A DNA stretch of 64,000 nucleotides from Streptomyces marokkonensis (GTDB lineage Bacteria > Actinomycetota > Actinomycetes > Streptomycetales > Streptomycetaceae). A program made the translations under genes and the position numbers. The DNA lies in the NCBI RefSeq assembly GCF_008312835.1, contig NZ_VSKS01000023.1, positions 1 to 64,000 on the forward strand, given 5' to 3'. The notes under the pieces were generated by a model, which saw only the letters and a list, made by a program, of their open reading frames with translations, was not told the origin of the DNA and ran no database searches. This document shows, piece by piece, positions 7,689-15,399 of this stretch (positions within the stretch are counted from its first letter, which is position 1; each line of letters starts with the position of its first letter).

Positions 7689-8522
7689 CTACACGGGTTG
7701 CGGAGCGAAGGGAAGCAGGTTGTCCCCTGCGGGCCGCACGATGCCGTAGCTGCTCTCGGGGACCTCGTTCCAGGCGCCGGGCAGATCGCCCAGCGGTTCG
7801 GACACGATGAGGCGGGTCTCGTCGGAGACCTCCTGCAGGAATTCGATGTCGGGGTGGAGTGCTCGTAGCGCCTCCACCTGGGTGCTGTAGTACAGCGAGC
7901 GGGAAGCTCCCTGGCTGGAGTGGCGGAAGGCCCACGTCTGCTCGCCGTCGGTCACGGCGACCGTCATCTGCAGGGGGAATTCCACCCCGTGCTCATGCCC
8001 GGTCCGCTCCACCATGCCGACCATGCGGGCGACGGCGCCCGGCGGGTCCTGTTCCAGACCGAAGGTGAGGGCCAGGTAGAACATCATCTCGGAGTCCGTC
8101 GATCCCTCGAGGTCGAGGAAGAGTTCCGGGTCGACCGCCAGGGCGAGATCGCGCCGTATCCGGTGGAAGTCGGTGATCCCGCCGTTGTGCATCCACATCC
8201 AGCGGCCGTGGCGGAACGGGTGGCAGTTGGTCTGCTGCACCGGGGTGCCGGTCGAGGCCCGGATGTGAGCGAAGAACAGCGGGGAGCGGACGTGGTCGGC
8301 GATCTCCCGCAGATTGCGGTTGCTCCATGCCGGGCCGGTGTCCCGGAAGACCGCGGGAGTGTCGTCCTCCGTTGTGTACCAGCCGACGCCGAACCCGTCG
8401 CCGTTGGTCGTCTCGACGCCCATCCGGGCGTGCAGGCTCTGGTCGATCAGCGAGTGGACCGGCTTGTAGAGCACGGTGTCGAGCAGGACGGGCGTTCCTG
8501 CATAGGCGAGCCACCGGCACAT
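7689..8522 (-). CDS. Class II glutamine amidotransferase (YafJ/EgtC-like)
   Basis: N-terminal-nucleophile glutaminase of 277 residues. Start at 8522 gives MCRWLAYAG, so removal of Met exposes the catalytic Cys2; AAAGGTGG lies upstream. Other family features are TNGDGFGVGWY, FAHIRAST, a CHPF segment and HNGGI. Stand-alone proteins of this type release ammonia from glutamine or hydrolyse gamma-glutamyl bonds; EgtC in ergothioneine synthesis is one example, but no other ergothioneine genes are present, so the substrate is unknown. It is convergent with the MFS pump (38-bp gap). Confidence 0.88.
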   Translation of the reverse strand: MCRWLAYAGTPVLLDTVLYKPVHSLIDQSLHARMGVETTNGDGFGVGWYTTEDDTPAVFRDTGPAWSNRNLREIADHVRSPLFFAHIRASTGTPVQQTNCHPFRHGRWMWMHNGGITDFHRIRRDLALAVDPELFLDLEGSTDSEMMFYLALTFGLEQDPPGAVARMVGMVERTGHEHGVEFPLQMTVAVTDGEQTWAFRHSSQGASRSLYYSTQVEALRALHPDIEFLQEVSDETRLIVSEPLGDLPGAWNEVPESSYGIVRPAGDNLLPFAPQPV

Positions 8523-9151
8523 GTGGCCACCACCTTTCTGATGCTCGGCACCACGCCACAGGGGTGTGTCGTCCCCCGGCGGAGGCGCGGCTGCTGAGGT
8601 CCCGTCAGGGGTGTCCTCCACCGTGGGCCCGCCGAGTGCGGTTCCGCATCACCCGGGACAGGTGAATGCCGGTGGTCGCCGGCCCGACCGCTCCCGGGCC
8701 CGCGGTACCCGAGTCCCCGCGGCGCCACAGGCTCGGCGCCCTGAACCGGCCCGGGGGGTGACGGCGTGGTTCGGCTACGCGGAGGAGCGGGCCATTCGTG
8801 GCAGACGACGATCACCCATGGCCGGCCTGACCGTGTGTACGCACCGGCGTCCGGCGTCTTCGAGGCCCTCACCGGCGTCAGAGTCGCCGAGTCGTTGGCC
8901 GGGATGCGATGTGGTTCCGCCGCTGGAACAGAAGCGGGCCCGTGCCAGTAGGCCCCCTGCCTGTGGTGTCTCCGCCGGGAGGGGGCTTCTGGTGGGGCTG
9001 TCGGAGTGCGGTGGTCTCGGACATCGCGGAGAGTGGGAGTCGGGGACGGAACGCTTCGTGAGTGGGCGGTGGCGTCGTGTCGCGGCGTTCGGGGTGGGCC
9101 GCCGCCGCGGTGATCCGTCCGTCGGACACCTCGAGAAGGGAAGGCCCTGCC
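8523..9151. other. 629-bp intergenic region containing the second copy of the gpmA terminator
   Basis: No frame here combines coding-like composition with a ribosome-binding site. The only recognisable element is the GCCAGTAGGCCCCC... block at 8944-8986, nearly the same as the one after gpmA. Confidence 0.6.
8952..8986 (+). terminator. Second copy of the gpmA-type hairpin
   Basis: GCCCCCT/AGGGGGC stem with a slightly longer loop than the copy at 5706. No plus-strand gene lies directly in front of it, which suggests it is a displaced remnant. Confidence 0.75.
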
Positions 9152-9454
9152 GTGGCAGCCACACCCGTCATGGAACTGCCGGTCATCAGCGAATGCGCGG
9201 CCGAGAGCTGCGCCTACAACAACGACCACACCTGCCACGCCGTGGCGATCACCGTGGGAGACCTCACCAACCCCGTCTGCGACACGTTCATGGGCGCGGA
9301 CATGGAGGGCGGGGAGCCGTCCGTCACCGGGCGGGTCGGTGCCTGCAAGATGGCCGACTGCCGGCACAACACCGGGCTGGAGTGCCATGCCCCGTCCATC
9401 ACCGTCGGCTACGAGCGCGAGCAGGTCGACTGCCTGACCTACGCGCAGGTCTGA
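9152..9454 (+). CDS. DUF1540 cysteine-rich protein (two repeats)
   Basis: A 100-residue protein with two copies of the DUF1540 motif: CAAESCAYNNDHTCHA...C and CKMADCRHNTGLECHA...C, four cysteines each, spaced like small metal-binding modules. The GTG at 9152 has an excellent GAGAAGGGAAGG site; a longer frame from 9062 lacks one. The N-terminus is short and without a signal peptide. The function of DUF1540 is not established; the Cys pattern suggests Zn or other metal binding. It ends at a very strong hairpin. Confidence 0.88.
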   Translation: MAATPVMELPVISECAAESCAYNNDHTCHAVAITVGDLTNPVCDTFMGADMEGGEPSVTGRVGACKMADCRHNTGLECHAPSITVGYEREQVDCLTYAQV

Positions 9455-9478
9455 GGACACGCGTGTCCTGACGGCTCG

Positions 9479-9515
9479 GGCCTCCTCCCCGCGGTTTCGC
9501 CGCGGGGAGGAGGCC
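9479..9515. terminator. 16-bp perfect hairpin between convergent genes
   Basis: GGCCTCCTCCCCGCGG (9479-9494) pairs completely with 9500-9515 around a TTTCG loop, between the DUF1540 and LamG genes. Confidence 0.93.
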
Positions 9516-9530
9516 TGGTCCGCCCGGTGC

Positions 9531-10352
9531 TCAGAGGTCGGGGAGTCCGGTCAGTGCGGACATCTGGCTGATCATCGTCGGGTTCGCGACGCCGGAGTAG
9601 GCGCGTACCTCGTCCACCGTGCCCTCGAAGTACTCACCGCGGATCGCCGAGCGGCCCACCTGAAGACCGCCCGAGGCCGTCCACGAGGTCGTGTCCGCCG
9701 CGGTGGACGTGTTGGCCAGTTGCCCGTTCACGTAGAAGCGGAGCTCATGAGCGGGAGCGTCGTAGACGACGGCCAGGTGGTCGCCCACGCCGTACGGGTC
9801 GTCGTCGGGCAGGGCCTGCTCCTCGCTGATGACCACCTGCGGAGCATCCGCCTTGTCCTCGGTGGACACCACGACCTCCCACTTCCCGGTCGCCGCCTGG
9901 TAGCGGATCGCCAGGCGGTCGGCGTGGGAGCCGGGGAGGGACAGGACGGTCTGCGTCCGGTCGTCGGCCGCGGCCGGGCGGGCGCGCACGGCGAGGGTGA
10001 AGCTCCCGTCCCCGCCGACCGGGGCCGCCGAGGTCGCCGCCCAGTCACCGTCGCCGTCGAGCCTGAGGTCGCCCTGATCGACCAGCGCGGCATCCCCGAA
10101 GATGTCGTCGTTGTAGTAGATCCAGGCGTCGCCGTTCAGTGTCAGCGGCAGGCCGCCGGGCTCCACGTTGGGAGCGATGCCGCCGGGTGCCGCCTCCAAG
10201 GGCCAGTAGCCCTCCCGGCTCAGTGGTGTCCCGGCGGCCCGGGGAGCCTGCCCCTTGTCGGCCGCGTAGGCGGTGCCAGGGAGCGCACCGAGTGTGAGCG
10301 AGAGTGCGACGGCGCCCAGCCCCACTAACGCGCCACGGTATCTGTCGTACAT
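9531..10352 (-). CDS. Secreted LamG/concanavalin-fold protein
   Basis: A 273-residue exported protein. Start at ATG 10352 (AAGGGGGG upstream) gives a signal peptide with a basic n-region and a hydrophobic core, GALVGLGAVALSLTLGALPGTAYA, with cleavage after AYA-A. The rest is one LamG-like jelly roll: LRLDGDGDWAAT, GSFTLAVRARP, a repeated strand pattern, ELRFYVNGQLAN, and the closing FEGTVDEVRAYSGV. Such domains bind glycans or proteins or accompany secreted enzymes; no catalytic domain is attached here. Expected outside the cell or wall-associated. Confidence 0.85.
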   Translation of the reverse strand: MYDRYRGALVGLGAVALSLTLGALPGTAYAADKGQAPRAAGTPLSREGYWPLEAAPGGIAPNVEPGGLPLTLNGDAWIYYNDDIFGDAALVDQGDLRLDGDGDWAATSAAPVGGDGSFTLAVRARPAAADDRTQTVLSLPGSHADRLAIRYQAATGKWEVVVSTEDKADAPQVVISEEQALPDDDPYGVGDHLAVVYDAPAHELRFYVNGQLANTSTAADTTSWTASGGLQVGRSAIRGEYFEGTVDEVRAYSGVANPTMISQMSALTGLPDL

Positions 10353-10543
10353 GAACCCCCCTTGGAAAGATCCGGTCAGGATGCTGACGCGATCTTCCGG
10401 CCCCGCTTCTCGTCGGCGCAAGGGGATTGCCGCTGGGTATCGGGGGGCGGCGAGCGTCACGACCGCTGTCGCTCCACCGGTGGCGCGAACAAAGAGACCG
10501 CGACCACAGCGCGCAGGGCTCTCGGGGGCGCATACTGGCCTCA

Positions 10544-10765
10544 ATGACAAAATCTGCTGCTCCCAAGCGCCATCTGCCCACCAGCCCCTTCAAGGCCGCT
10601 GTGGCACCGCCTCCCAAGCACTTCGCCGTGGGTGACCAGGTCACCCACGACGTGTACGGACTCGGCCGGGTCGTCGCCCTCGAAGAGGGGATCGCGGCGC
10701 TCGTCGACTTCGGCTCGACACAGACGCGGATCCTGAGCCCGTACGCCAAGATGACCAAGCTGTAG
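10544..10765 (+). CDS. Conserved small protein with a CarD/KOW-like core
   Basis: A 73-residue basic protein. After a Pro/Lys-rich N-terminus it has FAVGDQVTHDVYGLGRVVALEEGIAALVDFGS, a five-strand SH3-like pattern similar to CarD/KOW modules that bind RNA polymerase or nucleic acid. The ATG at 10544 follows TACTGGCCTCA with only a weak ribosome-binding site. The family is common in Streptomyces; function is not known to me. A hairpin follows. Confidence 0.72.
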   Translation: MTKSAAPKRHLPTSPFKAAVAPPPKHFAVGDQVTHDVYGLGRVVALEEGIAALVDFGSTQTRILSPYAKMTKL

Positions 10766-10791
10766 AACCGCTGTGCCCGGTCACGGCACAC

Positions 10792-10811
10792 CAGGTCCCT
10801 TCGGGGACCTG
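10792..10811 (+). terminator. Hairpin after the small CarD-like gene
   Basis: CAGGTCCC and GGGACCTG form an 8-bp stem with a 4-nt loop, 27 nt after the stop. Confidence 0.6.
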
Positions 10812-10831
10812 TACCGAAAGAGAGATCTCTC

Positions 10832-11013
10832 ATCGAACTGACTTCGCTGTTCTCCTCCCCGGAGGGGCAGCCCCGGCGTTCCGCCGCGGCGTCACCGCCT
10901 CCGGCGACCAACCCCTTCCAGTCCCCTGATTTCGGGGACGACGAGACCTTCGTGCCCGAGGAGGCACCCGGTCCCGGCTCCGCCACGCGGGCGGCGTTCC
11001 CCGGAGCCGCCTG
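10832..11013 (+). CDS. Cryptic small coding sequence without a canonical start
   Basis: An open frame reading IELTSLFSSPEGQPRR... and ending ATRAAFPGAA before TGA at 11011 has strong Streptomyces third-position GC bias over about 60 codons. No ATG, GTG or TTG starts it. The frame is continuous with that of the preceding gene beyond its TAG (10763-10765). Possible starts are ATC at 10832 (GAAAGAGAG upstream) or CTG at 10838. It could be a small protein with a rare start, a decayed 3' fragment, or a readthrough extension. Product unknown: Pro/Ala/Ser-rich with an acidic middle. Confidence 0.35.
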
Positions 11014-11078
11014 AGGACCGTCCACGTCACTCCGGCCGGGTTAGCCTCGTACCGGCCCACAGTGCGGAGGATGTGTTC

Positions 11079-11900
11079 ATGCCCAGTTACGACAGTTCCC
11101 GGTCACGGCTGCGGCTGGCCGACCGTCATGTCCGGGTGATCGCCCGGCTCGCCGCGGGTGAGACTCCGGACGCCGAACTCTTCCCGACGCTCGGGGAGTT
11201 GCAGGAACTGGGGCTCGTCGGCGAGGAGGGGCAGCTCTCGCCGCTTCTGAGGGAGCTGGTGGAGGCTCTCGAGGCTCCCGTTCTCACCATCGGTGTCGAG
11301 ATCACCGGCGAGGCCGGTCCCGTGCACCACGGGGTCGTCGTCGGGCCGAACACGGTGGTCGTCCACGAAGGGTGGCCGGGCGAGGAGGAGTCGGAGTACA
11401 TCCCCGTCGAGCCGAGCACGCTCGTCTTCGAACTCGCCCGCATGGTCCATCTGCGTCGTGGTGCCGACGAGCAGCCGGCGGCGCCGCGCGTCGTATCGAC
11501 CATGAAGGCCCTGGACGCCGCCTTCGGGGTCCTGGCCGCTCCGTCCGGAGAGCTCGACGAGGACCGGGGCGCGGTGCACAAGGCGCTCACCGGCGCCGGT
11601 ACTTCCGGGGAGATGGCGGGCCCGCTGACGGAGCTGGTCCTCGCCCTGAACGCGTACTGGCGTGTCACCGTCGCCTGGGACGGGGAGCACGACGGCGCGC
11701 ACGCCCCGATGCTCCGCAGCCTCGCCGTCTGGGACTGCGGCTCCCGGGGCTACTGGGTACGCGAGCAGCCGGAGGAGCCGATCCTGCCCGGCCAGGTCAC
11801 GCCGGAGAGTCCTCTGGAGCTGGTCCGCTCGGACGCCGGGGAGATCTGGCGGAAGCTGACCGGTCTGATTCCGGAGAAGGGGGAGTTGGGGCCGCGCTGA
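11079..11900 (+). CDS. Hypothetical protein, possibly EspG-like (type VII secretion associated)
   Basis: A 273-residue soluble protein starting at ATG 11079 (GGAGG eight bases upstream). It has alternating acidic and hydrophobic segments, no signal peptide and no membrane helix. The layout (an LGELQELGLV stretch followed by paired beta strands HHGVVVGPNTVVVHEG and a C-terminal strand-helix) recalls ESX secretion-associated EspG chaperones. Its neighbours on the opposite strand look like type VII substrates, which fits, but I see no diagnostic motif. Convergent with the next gene. Confidence 0.5.
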   Translation: MPSYDSSRSRLRLADRHVRVIARLAAGETPDAELFPTLGELQELGLVGEEGQLSPLLRELVEALEAPVLTIGVEITGEAGPVHHGVVVGPNTVVVHEGWPGEEESEYIPVEPSTLVFELARMVHLRRGADEQPAAPRVVSTMKALDAAFGVLAAPSGELDEDRGAVHKALTGAGTSGEMAGPLTELVLALNAYWRVTVAWDGEHDGAHAPMLRSLAVWDCGSRGYWVREQPEEPILPGQVTPESPLELVRSDAGEIWRKLTGLIPEKGELGPR

Positions 11901-11919
11901 GCAGGGCCGCCCCGGTCCG

Positions 11920-12543
11920 TCACTCCGCCTCGTCCGACCAGCGCTGCAACAGGGCGAAGGGTGCCGACAGTGCGGTGCCGGCCAGAGTGAGGGCGTCGGT
12001 GTCCACCTCCTCCAGCACGATGGCGATCGCCAGGTCCAGGGCGTCCACCGGGCCGGTGGCCGTGCCGGCGCTGTAGGTCGTGGCCGGCGGCACGTGCCGA
12101 CCGGGTCCGATCGAAACCCGAACGCCTTCCCTCTCGAGGATCCTCTTCATACCCAGGCTCTCGATGGAGTAGATGTACTGCCGTCCCTGGTGTCCGATGC
12201 GTAGTGTTCGGTCTTTCTTGCGCACGGCGCGTGAGTTGAATCGCAACTCCGCGATGTGGCCGTCGAGTGTGAGCTCGGCTTTGAACAGTGACGGCCGTCC
12301 CAATCTGCGCTTTCCCCGGAAGACCGTCTCCGGGAAGTCAGGTCCGGACAGTCGGGCGGTGTCCATTCCCTTCGCAAGCGGATGGAGAAGCGGGCAGCGC
12401 TCCACAACGACAGGGCCGAAGTGACCGATCTGTCCCTCCACCCCGGCCTTGGGCCGCTCCCGCTTACTCGGCTTGGTCTTGTACGGCAGCAGCTCGAACT
12501 CGAGGGACTCACTACTCGTTTCCATGGCGGCAAAGGCTTTCAT
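11920..12543 (-). CDS. Hypothetical protein of the T7SS-like gene pair
   Basis: A 207-residue protein without signal peptide or membrane helix and rich in basic residues (KTKPSKRERPK, RKKDRTLRI). Not recognised. It begins 12 bp after the stop of the large 12556-13947 gene and is therefore its operon partner, possibly an accessory or immunity protein. Two starts are possible: ATG at 12543 (MKAFAAM) or 12525 (METSSESLEFE); neither has a strong ribosome-binding site. Codon use is less GC-biased than in neighbouring core genes, consistent with accessory origin. Confidence 0.6.
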   Translation of the reverse strand: MKAFAAMETSSESLEFELLPYKTKPSKRERPKAGVEGQIGHFGPVVVERCPLLHPLAKGMDTARLSGPDFPETVFRGKRRLGRPSLFKAELTLDGHIAELRFNSRAVRKKDRTLRIGHQGRQYIYSIESLGMKRILEREGVRVSIGPGRHVPPATTYSAGTATGPVDALDLAIAIVLEEVDTDALTLAGTALSAPFALLQRWSDEAE

Positions 12544-12555
12544 CTCTTGGGTTGA

Positions 12556-13947
12556 CTAATCGAACGGGTTCAGCGCGCTGCCCAGCTTCTTGGCGCCGTC
12601 GGCGATGTCGTTGCCGAGGTCGCTCGCCTTGTCGCCCACCCACTCGGCCGCCTTGTCGGCGCCCTCCGTGATGTCGTCCCAGTGCTCGACGACCTTCAGT
12701 CCCCCGTAGACCAGGCCGGTGCCCACGGCGAGGCCGATCGTGAGCGGGGTGGGGGCGACCATCGCCGCGGTCAGGGAGGCGTTGAAGCCGGCCTCCGCGT
12801 AGTTGGCCAGGTAGCCGGCCTTGCTCTTCTCCCACTCCTTGGCGTGGTCCATGGTGGCGATGTTGGCCACGGAGAAGGCCGTCGCGCCCGCCGAGCCGAC
12901 GATGCCGGCTCCGCGCCACAGCCCGGCGGTCTTCGCCGCCGCGCTGAATCCACCGGCCTTGCCGACCGTCAGGAGGTTGGCCTGTCCCGCGCGGACGACC
13001 GCCTGTCCCGAGTGCGTCAGCCCGCCGTACATGCGGGCCACGTCGTCCGACCCGGCGAAGAAGTTGATGGCCTGGTTGGGCGTGAAGCCCAGCAGCTTCG
13101 CGTTCATGAAGCCGCGCCTGCGCAGCGCGTCCCATCCGCCGCCCCAACGGTCGCCCAGGAAGCCCGAGCTGAAGGGCACGTTGGCGACCCGCTGGTACCT
13201 CTGGCTGCGGGAGGCCATGTTGCCGAGCTGGCCGGGGAGCCAGCTTCCGGGGGCGGCCAGCGAGCGGATGGGCGGGTTGTAGTTGCCGAGCTTGGTGCCC
13301 GCCCAGCGCAGGATGGGGTTGCTGCCGGACGCGGTCCAGCGTGCGGCGAGGGCGTCCTTCATCGGCCCGAGTCGGCCCGTCTTCACCGCGTTTCCCAGCA
13401 GCACCTTCGTGCCCGAGAAGCCGCTCGCCACCGAGACCTGGACGGCGGCCGCCACGTTGAACGCGTCGCTGCCGAACTTGAGCATCTCGGTGAGGGTCTC
13501 TTCGTGCGGTTCCAGACCCGGGATCTTCGTGAGCGCGTGCGCCTCGAGCCGGATGATCCAGTCGCCGAGCTTCTCCCCCGGCTGCCGTGCCAGGTCCTTC
13601 GCGTTCGGATCGTCGCTCGCCGCCACCGAGTTGGCCAGCAGCAGGGTCTCCGGCTTGATCCCCTCGCCCTGGTACTTCTCCAGGTCCTTCGCGGTGAACC
13701 CCGCCCACAGCAGCCCGGCCGTCGGGTCGCCGTTCTCCAGGCGGAGCAGGAGCGCGCGTTTACGCAGGTCCGCGGCCTCGTCGCGGGTCCAGGACCGCAT
13801 CGGCTTCAGCGGCGCCAGCTGCCCGCTCACCCCCAGACGGGCGGCACGGGTGAAGGCCTCGTCGAGCCGGTCCTCCACACCACCGCGCCCGTCCAGGAGT
13901 TTCGCCAACTGCTCCAGGTCCTCGGGATTCGCCCCCCGAAACGACAT
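12556..13947 (-). CDS. Large helical protein resembling a T7SS (WXG/LXG-type) substrate
   Basis: A 463-residue protein beginning MSFRGANPEDLEQLAKLLDGRG, an amphipathic N-terminal helix like those of long WXG100-related substrates. The middle is Ala/Gly-rich with many predicted helices. Near the C-terminus is a hydrophobic stretch (APTPLTIGLAVGTGLVYGGLKVV), then a repeated WDDITEGADKAAEWVGDKASDLGNDIADGAKKLG pattern ending in NPFD. This tail is common in Streptomyces putative type VII effectors. No toxin domain recognised and no eccC/esx genes are in the window. First gene of a two-gene operon. Confidence 0.55.
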   Translation of the reverse strand: MSFRGANPEDLEQLAKLLDGRGGVEDRLDEAFTRAARLGVSGQLAPLKPMRSWTRDEAADLRKRALLLRLENGDPTAGLLWAGFTAKDLEKYQGEGIKPETLLLANSVAASDDPNAKDLARQPGEKLGDWIIRLEAHALTKIPGLEPHEETLTEMLKFGSDAFNVAAAVQVSVASGFSGTKVLLGNAVKTGRLGPMKDALAARWTASGSNPILRWAGTKLGNYNPPIRSLAAPGSWLPGQLGNMASRSQRYQRVANVPFSSGFLGDRWGGGWDALRRRGFMNAKLLGFTPNQAINFFAGSDDVARMYGGLTHSGQAVVRAGQANLLTVGKAGGFSAAAKTAGLWRGAGIVGSAGATAFSVANIATMDHAKEWEKSKAGYLANYAEAGFNASLTAAMVAPTPLTIGLAVGTGLVYGGLKVVEHWDDITEGADKAAEWVGDKASDLGNDIADGAKKLGSALNPFD

Positions 13948-14041
13948 CGCCGCCCCCGCCCTTCGATAGCCGACTTGGCCCTTGCCGCTCGCGGCTCAGA
14001 ATAGGGCGTCGGTGGGGGGAGCGGCTGTCGCGGACAGTGCT

Positions 14042-15385
14042 CTACTCCATGAAGTTCGACCAGACCGCCCCTTGGATGCCGGACGCCGTGATGCCGCCGG
14101 AGTGGCCGCGCAGGCGGAGGTAGTCGGTGAAGAGGTCGGCGTATCCGTCGCGGTTCGAGTCGCGCAGGCGGAGGTGGTCGCCGAAGGTCGCGTTCTCCTC
14201 CAGACCTCCCGGCACACCCGAGCTGGTGCGGTCGAAGAACTGCGACTTCGCTCCGGTGAGCCCGGAGGCGCTGCCCCGCAGGATGTGGACGGCACCCGCG
14301 TCGGCGTATCCACCCAGGTCCTCTCCGGGGGCGGCCACGGCGAGGTCCGGATAACCGTCGCGGTTGACGTCACCGACGGAGATCCGCGCGCCGAAGCGGT
14401 CGCCGACCTCCATGCCGCCGGCGACGCCCGCGGTGTTCTGGTTGATACGGGTCACGCCGCCGGGGCCGCTGGAACCGCCGCGCCAGACGAGGACGCCGCC
14501 CTTGCCGTTGGCGTTGGGGTGACCGAGCGCGATGTCCCCGTACCCGTCCTTGTTGAAGTCGGCTATCCGGGCGTCGACTTCCCAGCTGGTGTCCTCGCCG
14601 GTGCCCAGCTTGTACGTCGTGCCCCGGGTGAGGGTGCTTCCGCCGCGGATGAACCAGGCGCCGGTGACGGTGTGCTCGCTTCCGTCCACCGCGCCGATGA
14701 CCACGAGGTCGGCGGCCTTGTCCTTGGTGACCTTCCCGGCAACCAGTTTCCGGGCGAACATCCTCTCGTTGTCGAGCTTGGTGACCTTGCCGCTGAAGCC
14801 GGACTTGGTGAACGAGCCGACGTACACGTGCGCGTTGTAGTTGTTGATCAGGGCCAGGTCGGGCTTGCCGTCGCCGTTGAAGTCCCCGGCGGCGAGGGCG
14901 TAACCCATGTCGTGCCCCTTGCCGGGCGCCTTGTTCGGCACCGAGGTGCCCCCGGAGAGACCCGACGCGGACCCCCAGAGGATCACGACGGCTCCCTGAT
15001 TGCTGACCGTGCCGACGTCCTCACCCGGGACGGCCACCGCGAGGTCGGCGTATCCGTCGCCGTTGAAATCCGCCCCGGCCAACTTGCCACCGAAGAAGTC
15101 GCCCGCCTCGTTGGCGCCGGGTATGCCCGCGCTGTTCTGCGTGATGTTCTGCTTGCGCCCGTCCGGCCCGGTGGCGGTGCCGTAGATGATGCCGACCGTT
15201 CCGGAGCCGTCCGAGCCCGCATCGGTGACGCCGCTGCTGTACGCGTAGTCGCGGTACCCGTCGCCGTTGAAGTCGTCCGCGTACTTGGCGGGGGCGGCGG
15301 CGGCCGGAGAGGCGACGGTGAGGGGGACGAGGCCGCAGCCGAGGACGGCCGCGGCGAGAGTGATCGTCGTGGTTCTGCTGCGCAA
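14042..15385 (-). CDS. Secreted FG-GAP/VCBS repeat protein (second of pair)
   Basis: A 447-residue exported protein. The TTG at 15385 follows GAGGA and gives a signal peptide (TTTITLAAAVLGCGLVPLTVASPAAAAPA). The mature part is a series of FG-GAP repeats with Ca-binding cores DFNGDGYRD, DFNGDGYAD, DFNGDGKPD, DFNKDGYGD, DVNRDGYPD and a final DSNRDGYAD. These fold as an integrin-alpha-like seven-bladed propeller. It lies 14 bp downstream of a close paralogue. A frame open further upstream is an antiparallel artefact, because it crosses the paralogue. No catalytic domain is visible. Confidence 0.88.
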   Translation of the reverse strand: MRSRTTTITLAAAVLGCGLVPLTVASPAAAAPAKYADDFNGDGYRDYAYSSGVTDAGSDGSGTVGIIYGTATGPDGRKQNITQNSAGIPGANEAGDFFGGKLAGADFNGDGYADLAVAVPGEDVGTVSNQGAVVILWGSASGLSGGTSVPNKAPGKGHDMGYALAAGDFNGDGKPDLALINNYNAHVYVGSFTKSGFSGKVTKLDNERMFARKLVAGKVTKDKAADLVVIGAVDGSEHTVTGAWFIRGGSTLTRGTTYKLGTGEDTSWEVDARIADFNKDGYGDIALGHPNANGKGGVLVWRGGSSGPGGVTRINQNTAGVAGGMEVGDRFGARISVGDVNRDGYPDLAVAAPGEDLGGYADAGAVHILRGSASGLTGAKSQFFDRTSSGVPGGLEENATFGDHLRLRDSNRDGYADLFTDYLRLRGHSGGITASGIQGAVWSNFME

Positions 15386-15399
15386 GGCGTGTCCTCGGT

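Noticed and set aside
5740-8943. Calling the MFS/amidotransferase segment a transposon or genomic island with defined ends
   Set aside because: No transposase, integrase or terminal inverted repeats; only the duplicated terminator supports insertion.
8447-9460. Long minus-strand open frame across the amidotransferase upstream region
   Set aside because: It overlaps DUF1540 antisense, has irregular proline/arginine-rich composition and no ribosome-binding site.
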